Shown piece by piece: positions 57,368 through 64,000 of a DNA stretch of 64,000 nucleotides (positions within the stretch are counted from its first letter, which is position 1; the number at the start of each line of letters is the position of its first letter). Below the pieces are notes generated by a model. The model had not been told where the DNA came from, searched no databases, and worked only from the letters and a program-made list of their open reading frames with translations. The stretch comes from JASBTN01 sp965228805 (GTDB lineage: Bacteria; Pseudomonadota; Alphaproteobacteria; Rhodobacterales; Rhodobacteraceae): contig NZ_CBDDIE010000003.1 of NCBI RefSeq assembly GCF_965228805.1, positions 2,914,001-2,978,000 of the forward strand, read 5' to 3'. The position numbers and the translations under genes are program-made.

Positions 57368-58105
57368 ATGCCGACATTGAGCAAGGGGCGTTATCAGGCG
57401 CGCTTGGCCGAAACCCGGGCGGATATCGAGGCCGCGCAGGCGCTGCGGTTCCGCTGTTTCGTCGATCCGGCCGGCGGTGGTCTGGACGCCGATCCCTTCG
57501 ATGCGACCTGCGCCCATGTGCTGGTCGAGGAGGCCCGCTCGGGCGCCCTGGTCTGCTGTTTCCGGCTGATGCCGCTCGACAGTGGCGCAGCCATTGGTGA
57601 CAGCTATTCGGCGCAGTTCTATGACCTCGACGCGCTGGGGGATTTTTCGGGCCGCATGGTCGAGATGGGGCGTTTCTGCATCGCGCCCGAGGTCCAGGAC
57701 CCCGACATCCTGCGCGTGGCCTGGGGTGCCATGACCCGGTTCGTGGATGCGGAACGCATCGAGATGCTGTTCGGCTGCTCCAGCTTCAAGGGCACGGATG
57801 AAGCGGCCTATCTGGACGCCTTTGCCATGCTCAAGCACCGCCACCTGGCGCCGAAACGTTGGCTGCCGCGGGTGAAGGCGCCGCGGGTCTTCCGCTTTGC
57901 CCAGAAACTGCGCCGCAAACCGGATGCGAAACGCGCCATGCTGACCATGCCGCCGCTTCTGCGCACCTATCTGATGATGGGCGGCTGGGTCAGCGATCAT
58001 GCCGTTGTGGATACCGACCTGAACACGCTACACGTCTTCACCGGGCTCGAAATCGCCGCCGTGCCGCCGTCTCGGGCGCGCCTGTTGCGGGCGGTGGCCG
58101 GTTAG
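57368..58105 (+). CDS. OlsB-like ornithine-acyl-ACP N-acyltransferase (GNAT/hemolysin-like)
   Basis: A 245-aa protein of the acyltransferase family that makes lyso-ornithine lipid in alphaproteobacteria. The typical blocks are EAAQALRFRCFVDP, CAHVLVEEARSG, YDLDALGDFSGRMVEMGRFCIAPE and FGCSSFKGTDEAAY. Start ATG 57368 has AGGAG 6 nt upstream; ATG 57350 (six residues longer) is the alternative. OlsA is usually adjacent; here the only PlsC-like gene is at 2.6 kb. OlsB is the best guess, but related acyltransferases exist. Confidence 0.8.
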   Translation: MPTLSKGRYQARLAETRADIEAAQALRFRCFVDPAGGGLDADPFDATCAHVLVEEARSGALVCCFRLMPLDSGAAIGDSYSAQFYDLDALGDFSGRMVEMGRFCIAPEVQDPDILRVAWGAMTRFVDAERIEMLFGCSSFKGTDEAAYLDAFAMLKHRHLAPKRWLPRVKAPRVFRFAQKLRRKPDAKRAMLTMPPLLRTYLMMGGWVSDHAVVDTDLNTLHVFTGLEIAAVPPSRARLLRAVAG

Positions 58106-58154
58106 GCGGGCCTGAGGCGTTGACGCGCGGGCCGCAACAGCCTACCTCGCCCCC

Positions 58155-59975
58155 ATGGCACGTATACCCCTTCTGCAGCTCACCGACATTTCCCTGACCT
58201 TCGGCGGCGATCCCGTGTTCGACGGGCTCGACCTGGTCGTGCAACCCGGCGACCGCGTGGCGCTGGTCGGGCGCAATGGATCGGGCAAGTCCACCCTGAT
58301 GAAGGTCATGGCGGGCATGGTCGAGGCCGACCGGGGCGAGCGCATCCTGTCGCCGGGCGTGACCACTGGATACATGCAACAACACCCGGACCTGTCGGGC
58401 TTTGCCACGCTGGGCGATTTCGCCGCCTCCGATCTGGAGCCGGGCAGCGAATACCTGGTCGAACGGGTGGCCGAGGGGCTGAAGTTCAAACCGGACACCG
58501 ATGTCGCCACCGCCTCGGGCGGGGAACGGCGCCGCGCCGCGCTGGCCAAGCTGCTGGCCGAGGCGCCCGAGCTGATGTTGCTGGACGAGCCGACCAACCA
58601 CCTGGATATCGAAGCGATCACCTGGCTGGAACGCGAACTGTCTTCGACCCGCGCGGGCTTTGTCCTGATCTCCCACGACCGGGCTTTCCTGCGCGCGCTG
58701 ACCCGCGCCACGCTCTGGGTCGACCGGGGACAGGTCCGGCGGCAGGAGAAAGGTTTCGAAGCCTTCGAGGCCTGGCGCGACAAGGTCTGGGAAGAGGAAG
58801 ACCTGCAGCGCCACAAGCTCGACCGCAAGATCAAATCCGAGGCCCGCTGGGCAGTCGAAGGCATTTCCGCCCGGCGCAAACGCAACCAGGGCCGCCTGCG
58901 CGCGCTGCACGCGATGAAGGCCGACCGGGCGGCGCAGATCAAGCGCCAGGGCAGCGCCGAAATGGCGCTGGAATCGGGGCCGAAATCTGGCCGTCGCGTG
59001 ATTGAGGCGAAAGGTATTTCAAAGACTTACGGCGAAAAGCTCATCCTTCGCCCCTTCGACTTGCGCATCATGCGCGGCGACCGTGTCGCGCTGGTTGGCC
59101 CCAATGGCGCGGGCAAGACGACGCTGCTTAAGATGCTCATCGGCCACGAAGCGCCGGACACGGGCACCGTCACCCTGGGCACCGGGATCGAGATGGCGGT
59201 CTTTGACCAGAACCGGTCCACCCTGGATGACAATGCGTCGCTGTGGGAGAACCTGACCCACGACCCGACCATGCGCATTTCCGGCCGTTCCGACCAGGTC
59301 ATGGTGCGCGGCAATCCGAAACATGTTGTCGGTTACCTCAAGGAATTCCTGTTCGACGAGGCCCAGGCCCGCGCGCCGGTGCGCAGCCTCTCGGGCGGCG
59401 AAAAGGCGCGGCTGATCCTCGCCAAGATCATGGCGCGCAGCTCGAACCTGCTGGTGCTCGATGAACCAACCAACGACCTGGATGTGGAGACGCTGGATCT
59501 GCTGCAAGAGCTGTTGGGCGATTATGACGGCACGGTGATCCTGGTCAGCCACGACCGTGACTTCCTGGACCGGGTGGCGGCCACGACCATCGCGATGGAG
59601 GGCAACGGCCGCGCAACGATCTACGCGGGCGGCTGGACCGACTATCAGGCCCAACGGGGCGAGGATGCGCCTGAGAAGGCGGCCAAGGCCAAGGCGCCAA
59701 AGAAAGAGGCCAAACCCGCCGCCGCCAAGACGCCCAAGGCCTCGAAACCGGGCCTATCCTATGTCGAACAGCACCGCCTGGAGGCGCTGCCCACCGAAAT
59801 GGAACGTCTGGAGGCGGAAATCGCCAAGCTGGAACAGTTCCTCGCCGATCCCGAGCTTTTCACCAAGGAGCCGGTGAAGTTCAAGAAAGCCTCCGAAGGG
59901 TTGGTGGAACGGCAACAGAAACTGGCCGCCTCGGAAGAGGAATGGCTGGAGCTGGCGGAGAAGGCGGAGGGGTAG
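58155..59975 (+). CDS. ABC-F family ATP-binding protein (Uup-like)
   Basis: A 606-aa soluble protein with two ABC domains and no membrane part. Walker A motifs are GRNGSGKST (residue ~39) and GPNGAGKTT. The signature sequences are ASGGERRR and LSGGEKARL, with Walker B blocks LLDEPTNHLD and VLDEPTNDLD. A P-site-tRNA-interacting linker with basic/Arg-rich helix (GISARRKRNQGRLRAL) and a Lys/Ala-rich segment ending in a coiled coil follow, as in Uup. It probably acts on stalled ribosomes. A resistance role is not suggested. Confidence 0.92.
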   Translation: MARIPLLQLTDISLTFGGDPVFDGLDLVVQPGDRVALVGRNGSGKSTLMKVMAGMVEADRGERILSPGVTTGYMQQHPDLSGFATLGDFAASDLEPGSEYLVERVAEGLKFKPDTDVATASGGERRRAALAKLLAEAPELMLLDEPTNHLDIEAITWLERELSSTRAGFVLISHDRAFLRALTRATLWVDRGQVRRQEKGFEAFEAWRDKVWEEEDLQRHKLDRKIKSEARWAVEGISARRKRNQGRLRALHAMKADRAAQIKRQGSAEMALESGPKSGRRVIEAKGISKTYGEKLILRPFDLRIMRGDRVALVGPNGAGKTTLLKMLIGHEAPDTGTVTLGTGIEMAVFDQNRSTLDDNASLWENLTHDPTMRISGRSDQVMVRGNPKHVVGYLKEFLFDEAQARAPVRSLSGGEKARLILAKIMARSSNLLVLDEPTNDLDVETLDLLQELLGDYDGTVILVSHDRDFLDRVAATTIAMEGNGRATIYAGGWTDYQAQRGEDAPEKAAKAKAPKKEAKPAAAKTPKASKPGLSYVEQHRLEALPTEMERLEAEIAKLEQFLADPELFTKEPVKFKKASEGLVERQQKLAASEEEWLELAEKAEG

Positions 59976-60046
59976 GGCAACCTGCCCCCTTGATTTTTGA
60001 CCCGCAGAATTTCAACCTCAAGGTTTTTTTTGAGGGAGGAATTGCC

Positions 60047-61363
60047 ATGCCGAAAGACCGGCCATCCTATTGCAAACGCGGAGAGCACGCCCGCCTGTTT
60101 CCGGTTCTGTCCACCACGTCGAAGGAGGGGCGTACGACTTCCATCGTTCTCGCTTGCCTGGAACGGGTAAAGGAGCTGCGCGAGGTGCTTCTGGGCTCCC
60201 TTGGTCAACGCCTGGGTGCCCGTGCGCGACTCGACTGCTTCACTGAAGTCGCCTTTGAGGATACAGGCCCGGATGACCGGCCCGACGGGCTGATCGTCCT
60301 GCATGTGGGCAGACGTGAATGGACGCTGCTCGTCGAGGCCAAGGTCGGCGCCGCACCCCTGAAGCCCGAACAGGTCGAGAAATACCGCCAAATCGCACGT
60401 GCCCACGGGTTGGATGGGGTTCTGACGATCTCAAACCAGTTCACGGTGGATCCAGTGCATCACCCCCTGGAAGAGGTGCGCAAGAGCCGATCAAAGGTGC
60501 AGGTCTATCACTGGTCTTGGACCTACATCCTGACCGTTGCCGACCTGCTGCTGAGCAGTGAGCGGGTCGAAGATGCGGATCAACTGCTTCTGCTTGAGGA
60601 ACTTCACCGATTTCTGAGCCACGAAAGCGCGGGTGTTAAGGGATTCGAGCGCATGCCGCCGGAATGGGGGGAGCTCAACAAGCTGGTCAGCGCGGGCGGG
60701 GCAATTCCAGCCCGTTCCGAAGAAGCCCGGGCTGTTATCGAGGCTTGGCACCAGGAAACACGCGACCTGTCTCTCATCCTGAGCAGACAGACGGAAACGC
60801 ATGTCGGCCAGCGCCTGATGCGCAGACACCGTGATGATCCGGCGCAACGCATGAAGGATGAGCTGGCTCAATTGCGTGAAAGGAAATGCCTGTTTGCGCA
60901 TTTCAACATCCCCGATGCGGCTGCCCCGCTTGAGGTGACTGCCGACCTGGGGCGGCGTTGCGTTGATGTGGGCATGACCCTGCGTGCGCCCGAGGATCGC
61001 AAATCCTCCAAGGCGCGGTTGAACTGGCTTCTGCGGCAGGTCAAGGCTGACGCGGAAGACCTCCACATTCGCATGAACTGGCCCGGAAGCGCGCAACCCA
61101 CGATTTATGCGCTGGCCGATCTCAGGGCTGATCCGGGGCTGATCGACAAGGATCGCAGTCACTTGGTGGTCAACAGTTTCCACGTCTTCATTGCCCGCAG
61201 GCTCGGCGCGCGGTTCACTCAGTTGGCGAATTTCATCACCGATTTGGAAGCCGTGGTGCCGGAGTTCTATCGGGAGGTGGGCCAGGACCTTCAGGAATGG
61301 CGCAAACCTGCACCAAGGATCAAGGCAGGCCCCGAGGTGGAGCCGGAACCGGAGGAGGGGTGA
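60047..61363 (+). CDS. Predicted PD-(D/E)XK nuclease-fold protein, orphan, possible stress or defence gene
   Basis: A 438-aa soluble protein of a family I recognise only by its conserved blocks: RLFPVLSTTSKEGRTTSIVLAC, DCFTEVAF, RPDGLIVL, LLVEAKVGAAPLKPEQVEKY and GVLTISNQF. E67, D80, E97-x-K99 and Q109 fit the catalytic layout of PD-(D/E)XK nucleases. The C-terminal 230 residues (FLSHESAGVKGFERMP, then a helical domain) are not recognised. GAGGGAGGA ends 6 nt before ATG 60047, so the longer frame to 59942 is rejected. It overlaps no neighbour; its stop abuts that of a convergent EEP gene in TGATCA. GC is lower than in its neighbours, suggesting transfer. Confidence 0.7.
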   Translation: MPKDRPSYCKRGEHARLFPVLSTTSKEGRTTSIVLACLERVKELREVLLGSLGQRLGARARLDCFTEVAFEDTGPDDRPDGLIVLHVGRREWTLLVEAKVGAAPLKPEQVEKYRQIARAHGLDGVLTISNQFTVDPVHHPLEEVRKSRSKVQVYHWSWTYILTVADLLLSSERVEDADQLLLLEELHRFLSHESAGVKGFERMPPEWGELNKLVSAGGAIPARSEEARAVIEAWHQETRDLSLILSRQTETHVGQRLMRRHRDDPAQRMKDELAQLRERKCLFAHFNIPDAAAPLEVTADLGRRCVDVGMTLRAPEDRKSSKARLNWLLRQVKADAEDLHIRMNWPGSAQPTIYALADLRADPGLIDKDRSHLVVNSFHVFIARRLGARFTQLANFITDLEAVVPEFYREVGQDLQEWRKPAPRIKAGPEVEPEPEEG

Positions 61364-62326
61364 TCACACACCCACCCCATCTGGCGCGTTGAACTCCGCC
61401 CAGGTGATGTAGTGATCCGAGCCCTGGGTCTGCGGCGAATTGATCACCTCCACCTCGCCGGTCGATAGCGCCCAGAGGGCGGGGGAGCAGAGCAGGTGGT
61501 CAAGCTGGGCCCAGCTTTTCTTGCGCCTGCCTTCCGCGCGGTCGTAGCGGGCCCAGAGGTGGGTATCGCGGGGGCGGCGGTCTTCGCTTTCGGGACTCTC
61601 ATCCGCCTGCGGGATATGCGAGGTTGCGTTGATCAGCCCGAGTGCGTTCAAGGACGAGCACAGAGGGGCCAGCGCGGCGCTGTCGGGTGTGTCGTTCAGG
61701 TCGCCCATTACCACGAAGCGATCCGTGGCGGGGTTGAGCTGCCCCCGGATGATGCGCACCACCTCTTCAGCTTCGGCCTGACGCTTGTCTGCTGAGCGCG
61801 CCTGGTCGGCGGCATATTGCGCGGGCTCGTCTACGGGATCGTATTTCGAGTATTTCGATTTGAAATGGCAGACGAAGGCGGTCAGCAGGATCTGGCTGCG
61901 ATCCTTGGACAGCACCTCAACCTGCAGGCAATCGCGCCCGAACCGGTAGTTGTTGCCAGCAGGCGTCTTGAACTCGTTGAACCGGTGCGAGATCACCCGG
62001 CCCAGCGGAAAGGATGACAGCAGCCCCAGGTCGATGCCGCGCGGGTCGTTCGACTGTTGGCTGACGATGCCTTTGGTGGTCTTGAACTCCGGCCCGACGG
62101 AGCCCTGCACGAAATCCACCAGCGCGCCATAGTTCTCGATCTCCTGCAGGCCGATCACATCGGCGCGGCTCTGACGGATGCGATAGGCCATGTCATAAAG
62201 CTTGCTGCGCGGTTTGGGGGAGCTTCCGAAGCGCCCCCAGGGATCGTCGCCGCGCGAATAGGGGTCATCGAAGCGATCGAATAGGTTTTCGATATTGTAA
62301 GTCGCAATGCGAAACGTGTCGGCCAT
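61364..62326 (-). CDS. Endonuclease/exonuclease/phosphatase family protein
   Basis: A 320-aa EEP-fold protein. Motifs: RIATYNIENLFDRFDD, IGLQEIENYGALVDF, a long insert around FVCHFKSKYSKY, VVMGDLNDTPDS, KSWAQLDHLLCSP and GSDHYITWAEF. No signal peptide is visible, so it is probably cytoplasmic; a DNase or nucleotide-phosphatase role cannot be separated. It converges with the PD-(D/E)XK gene with no intergenic space. It differs from the 224-aa EEP gene at 33.8 kb. Confidence 0.85.
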   Translation of the reverse strand: MADTFRIATYNIENLFDRFDDPYSRGDDPWGRFGSSPKPRSKLYDMAYRIRQSRADVIGLQEIENYGALVDFVQGSVGPEFKTTKGIVSQQSNDPRGIDLGLLSSFPLGRVISHRFNEFKTPAGNNYRFGRDCLQVEVLSKDRSQILLTAFVCHFKSKYSKYDPVDEPAQYAADQARSADKRQAEAEEVVRIIRGQLNPATDRFVVMGDLNDTPDSAALAPLCSSLNALGLINATSHIPQADESPESEDRRPRDTHLWARYDRAEGRRKKSWAQLDHLLCSPALWALSTGEVEVINSPQTQGSDHYITWAEFNAPDGVGV

Positions 62327-62404
62327 GGAAGCTGCCTTGGATAAAGGACGGGATCAATGGTTGTAGAATATCACACTTACGCGGAGAGTGGTGAGTAAGG
62401 TTTT

Positions 62405-62434
62405 CCCCCTGTGGCAAAATGCAGCCACAGGGGG
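62405..62434. repeat. Inverted repeat between the EEP gene and mttB homologue
   Basis: Arms CCCCCTGTGGC and GCCACAGGGGG (11 bp) with an 8-nt AT-rich loop lie 20 nt beyond the mttB homologue's stop. No T tract follows on the minus strand, where AAAA follows the stem. It is probably a 3'-end hairpin of the methyltransferase mRNA. The rest of the 128-nt gap holds nothing else. Confidence 0.55.
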
Positions 62435-62454
62435 CAGGGGAATGCCCGTCCGGA

Positions 62455-63990
62455 TCAGCCGGGCAGGTAAATGTTGAACCGTTTGCGGATTTCGGCGTCC
62501 AGCATCGGGTCCAACCGGGCCGCCGAGGGTTCGGCCAGGATCGCCTCTTTGCGGGCGGTGGCCAGATCCAGCAGGTCCGGCTTGTCCATCTCGGCCCATT
62601 CCTTGGGTGAGGTACGGCTGCCCAAGGCGGGGTAGGCGAACTCGGTCTCCATCAGCGCCAAGGTCTTATCCGCGCCCAGGTAATGGCCCGGCCCGTCCAG
62701 GCAGACCGATTTCATCAGGTCGATGTCAACGCTGTCCTCGGTCACCTCGATCCCGCGCACACAGCGCAGGGCCTGGCCGATGATATCGTCACCCAGGATC
62801 AGGCTTTCGTGGCAGAAGCCCAGCAGTGACGCGTGCATGCCTGCGGCCTCATAGACCATGTTGAGCCCGGACAGACCCGCCATGACGTTCGAACACATCT
62901 GTTCCCACCCGGCCTGCATGTCGGGCAGTTTCGAATCCGAGAAGCCCGAGGCGGCCCCGCCGGGCAAGCCGTAGAACTTGTGCATCTGCGCGCAGCCTGC
63001 CGCCATCAGCGCCTGTTCGCCCGAACCGCCGGACATGGCGCCGGTGCGCAGGTCGACGACAAAGGGCCAGGTGCCGAAGATCGCCGGGTGGCCCGGTTTG
63101 ATCGCGTTCACGTAGCAAACGCCAGCCAGGCATTCGGCCACCGCCTGCACGATCGCGCCCGCCAGGGTCGGCGGGGCGGTGGCCGTGGCCATGCCGGCCG
63201 ACAGCAGCAGCACCGGCATGCCCGCGGCGATGACCTTTTCCATCACCTCGCAGCTTTCGGTGGCGAATTTCATCGGCGGCACGACGAAACAGTTGGAGTT
63301 CGACACAAAGGGGCGTTCGCGCCACTTGTCCTCGCCGCCCGCGATCATGTGCAGAAGCTCGATCCCGTCGTCGACGAAATCCGGTTCGGTGAAGGAAACG
63401 CCCACGTGTTTCGTGGTGCCGGTGACCGAGGCATAGATCGAGTTCAGGTCCATCTCGCGGTTGTCGGGAATATCGCGGCACACCATCGGGCGCTGCAGGA
63501 AGTGGATGTTGTCCAACTGGTTCACGATACGCGCGGCATCATGCAGGTCCTGCACGGTGCTGTCGCGATATTCGCGGCCGTGGACGTCGACCATGTGAAC
63601 GGCGGCGCCCGCGGTGCCGTAGTGTACGCGCGAGCCGGTCAGATCGAGGTCGTGCTGCCCGTCGCGGCTGTGCAGGGTGATGTCCTTGGCGGCCTTGGCC
63701 AGCATGTCCTCAACCATGGCGCGGGGGAAATAGAGCCGCCCGTCGCGATAGTCACAGCCCGCCTTGGTCAGGATGTCAACGCCGCTGGGTGGCGCGTCGG
63801 CGAGGCCGATCTGTTCCAGCGCGTCCAGGGCGGCCTGGTGGATGCGTTCCATGCCCGCCTGGGTCAGGGGCTGGTACTGCCCGCCTTCGAGGCCTGCACG
63901 AATGGGACGTTGGTCTTTCGAGATGGGGGCTGCGCGCAGGGCTTTACGGGCGGCACGACCGCCGGAGCGGCGGGAGGTCTTGGTGGTCAT
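62455..63990 (-). CDS. MttB-family corrinoid-dependent methyltransferase, non-pyrrolysine type
   Basis: A 511-aa TIM-barrel member of the trimethylamine methyltransferase superfamily, as abundant in roseobacters. There is no in-frame amber codon, so it lacks pyrrolysine and is unlikely to use trimethylamine; glycine betaine or another quaternary amine is more plausible. Blocks seen are GTAGAAVHMVDVHGREYRDS, GVSFTEPDF, AKSSNCFVVPPM-like (NSNCFVVPPMKFA) and DSKLPDMQAGWEQ. A basic N-terminal tail (TTKTSRRSGGRAARK) precedes the barrel. No corrinoid protein partner is in the window. Confidence 0.88.
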   Translation of the reverse strand: MTTKTSRRSGGRAARKALRAAPISKDQRPIRAGLEGGQYQPLTQAGMERIHQAALDALEQIGLADAPPSGVDILTKAGCDYRDGRLYFPRAMVEDMLAKAAKDITLHSRDGQHDLDLTGSRVHYGTAGAAVHMVDVHGREYRDSTVQDLHDAARIVNQLDNIHFLQRPMVCRDIPDNREMDLNSIYASVTGTTKHVGVSFTEPDFVDDGIELLHMIAGGEDKWRERPFVSNSNCFVVPPMKFATESCEVMEKVIAAGMPVLLLSAGMATATAPPTLAGAIVQAVAECLAGVCYVNAIKPGHPAIFGTWPFVVDLRTGAMSGGSGEQALMAAGCAQMHKFYGLPGGAASGFSDSKLPDMQAGWEQMCSNVMAGLSGLNMVYEAAGMHASLLGFCHESLILGDDIIGQALRCVRGIEVTEDSVDIDLMKSVCLDGPGHYLGADKTLALMETEFAYPALGSRTSPKEWAEMDKPDLLDLATARKEAILAEPSAARLDPMLDAEIRKRFNIYLPG

Positions 63991-64000
63991 CTAGGGATCC

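Noticed and set aside
2588..58105. Linked olsA/olsB ornithine-lipid operon
   Set aside because: The PlsC-like and OlsB-like genes are 54 kb apart; calling the first one olsA would be speculation.
1..64000. CRISPR array, transposase, integrase or rRNA operon
   Set aside because: No regularly spaced direct repeats, no transposase or integrase motifs and no rRNA-like sequence were seen; only the AT-rich hairpins and one small scar hint at mobility.

Overview
The window is a GC-rich (roughly two-thirds G+C), gene-dense stretch of alphaproteobacterial chromosome. The best fit is the Rhodobacteraceae/Roseobacter group. Supporting signs are the yceD-rpmF-plsX-fabH-ihfA-merR gene order, the dgt/argS/SPOR/nagZ/scpA/scpB block, a LexA operator of the GTTC-N7-GTTC type, a gene-transfer-agent-type lysis cassette, a non-pyrrolysine MttB-family protein and a long two-domain dCTP deaminase. 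This placement is inferred from gene content and signals; no database search was possible.

Layout. 1-5.4 kb: 3' part of a fused indolepyruvate ferredoxin oxidoreductase, a PlsC-type acyltransferase, murI and argC. 5.4-10.3 kb: cytochrome c maturation genes ccmE, ccmF and ccmH, with a muramidase/holin lysis cassette and three small membrane or accessory genes placed between ccmE and ccmF. The cassette has a CtrA-like site in front and a hairpin behind. 10.5-12.8 kb: a DUF2087 protein, a PaaG-like enoyl-CoA hydratase with an inverted-repeat operator candidate, and an unrecognised five-helix membrane protein. 12.8-17.7 kb: gltA, gltX and comEC.

17.8-23.3 kb: one minus-strand run trpG-trpD-ung-trpC-moaC-moeA, mostly with 4-nt overlaps or gaps of a few bases, followed by lexA with its own operator made of three evenly spaced GTTC half-sites. 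23.4-27.3 kb: a divergent polysaccharide deacetylase with a very long acidic linker, a cupin, a GYD protein, a carboxymuconolactone-decarboxylase-like protein, then a small scar carrying a truncated MEKHLA gene and a 46-aa ORF. 27.3-33.7 kb: enolase with two LacI-type operator candidates, a tandem pair of DMT exporters, a Fur/Mur regulator, a CPA1 antiporter and a third DMT exporter. 33.7-40.4 kb: assorted housekeeping and accessory genes (EEP nuclease, YjdF-like membrane protein, SelO, GNAT, nucleoside hydrolase, exonuclease III, BaiN-type flavoprotein, A-type Fe-S carrier).

40.5-47.6 kb: the dgt...scpB block (dNTP homeostasis, arginyl-tRNA, septal peptidoglycan binding, muropeptide recycling, chromosome condensation). 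47.6-49.6 kb: AT-rich hairpin repeats, a 69-aa basic protein and a three-gene periplasmic cassette that looks copper-related. 49.6-56.3 kb: dcd, tRNA-Pro(GGG), a MerR-like regulator with a very long acidic tail, ihfA and the fatty-acid/phospholipid initiation genes fabH-plsX with rpmF and yceD. 56.3-64 kb: bamE, msrB, an OlsB-like acyltransferase, an ABC-F ATPase, an orphan predicted PD-(D/E)XK protein convergent with an EEP-family protein, and an MttB-family methyltransferase.

Nothing here is an obvious large novel system. The strongest candidates for new biology are the orphan PD-(D/E)XK gene at 60.0-61.4 kb, the lysis cassette embedded among ccm genes with its tiny overlapping ORFs, the MerR protein with the acidic tail, and several operator arrangements (lexA, eno, paaG-like).
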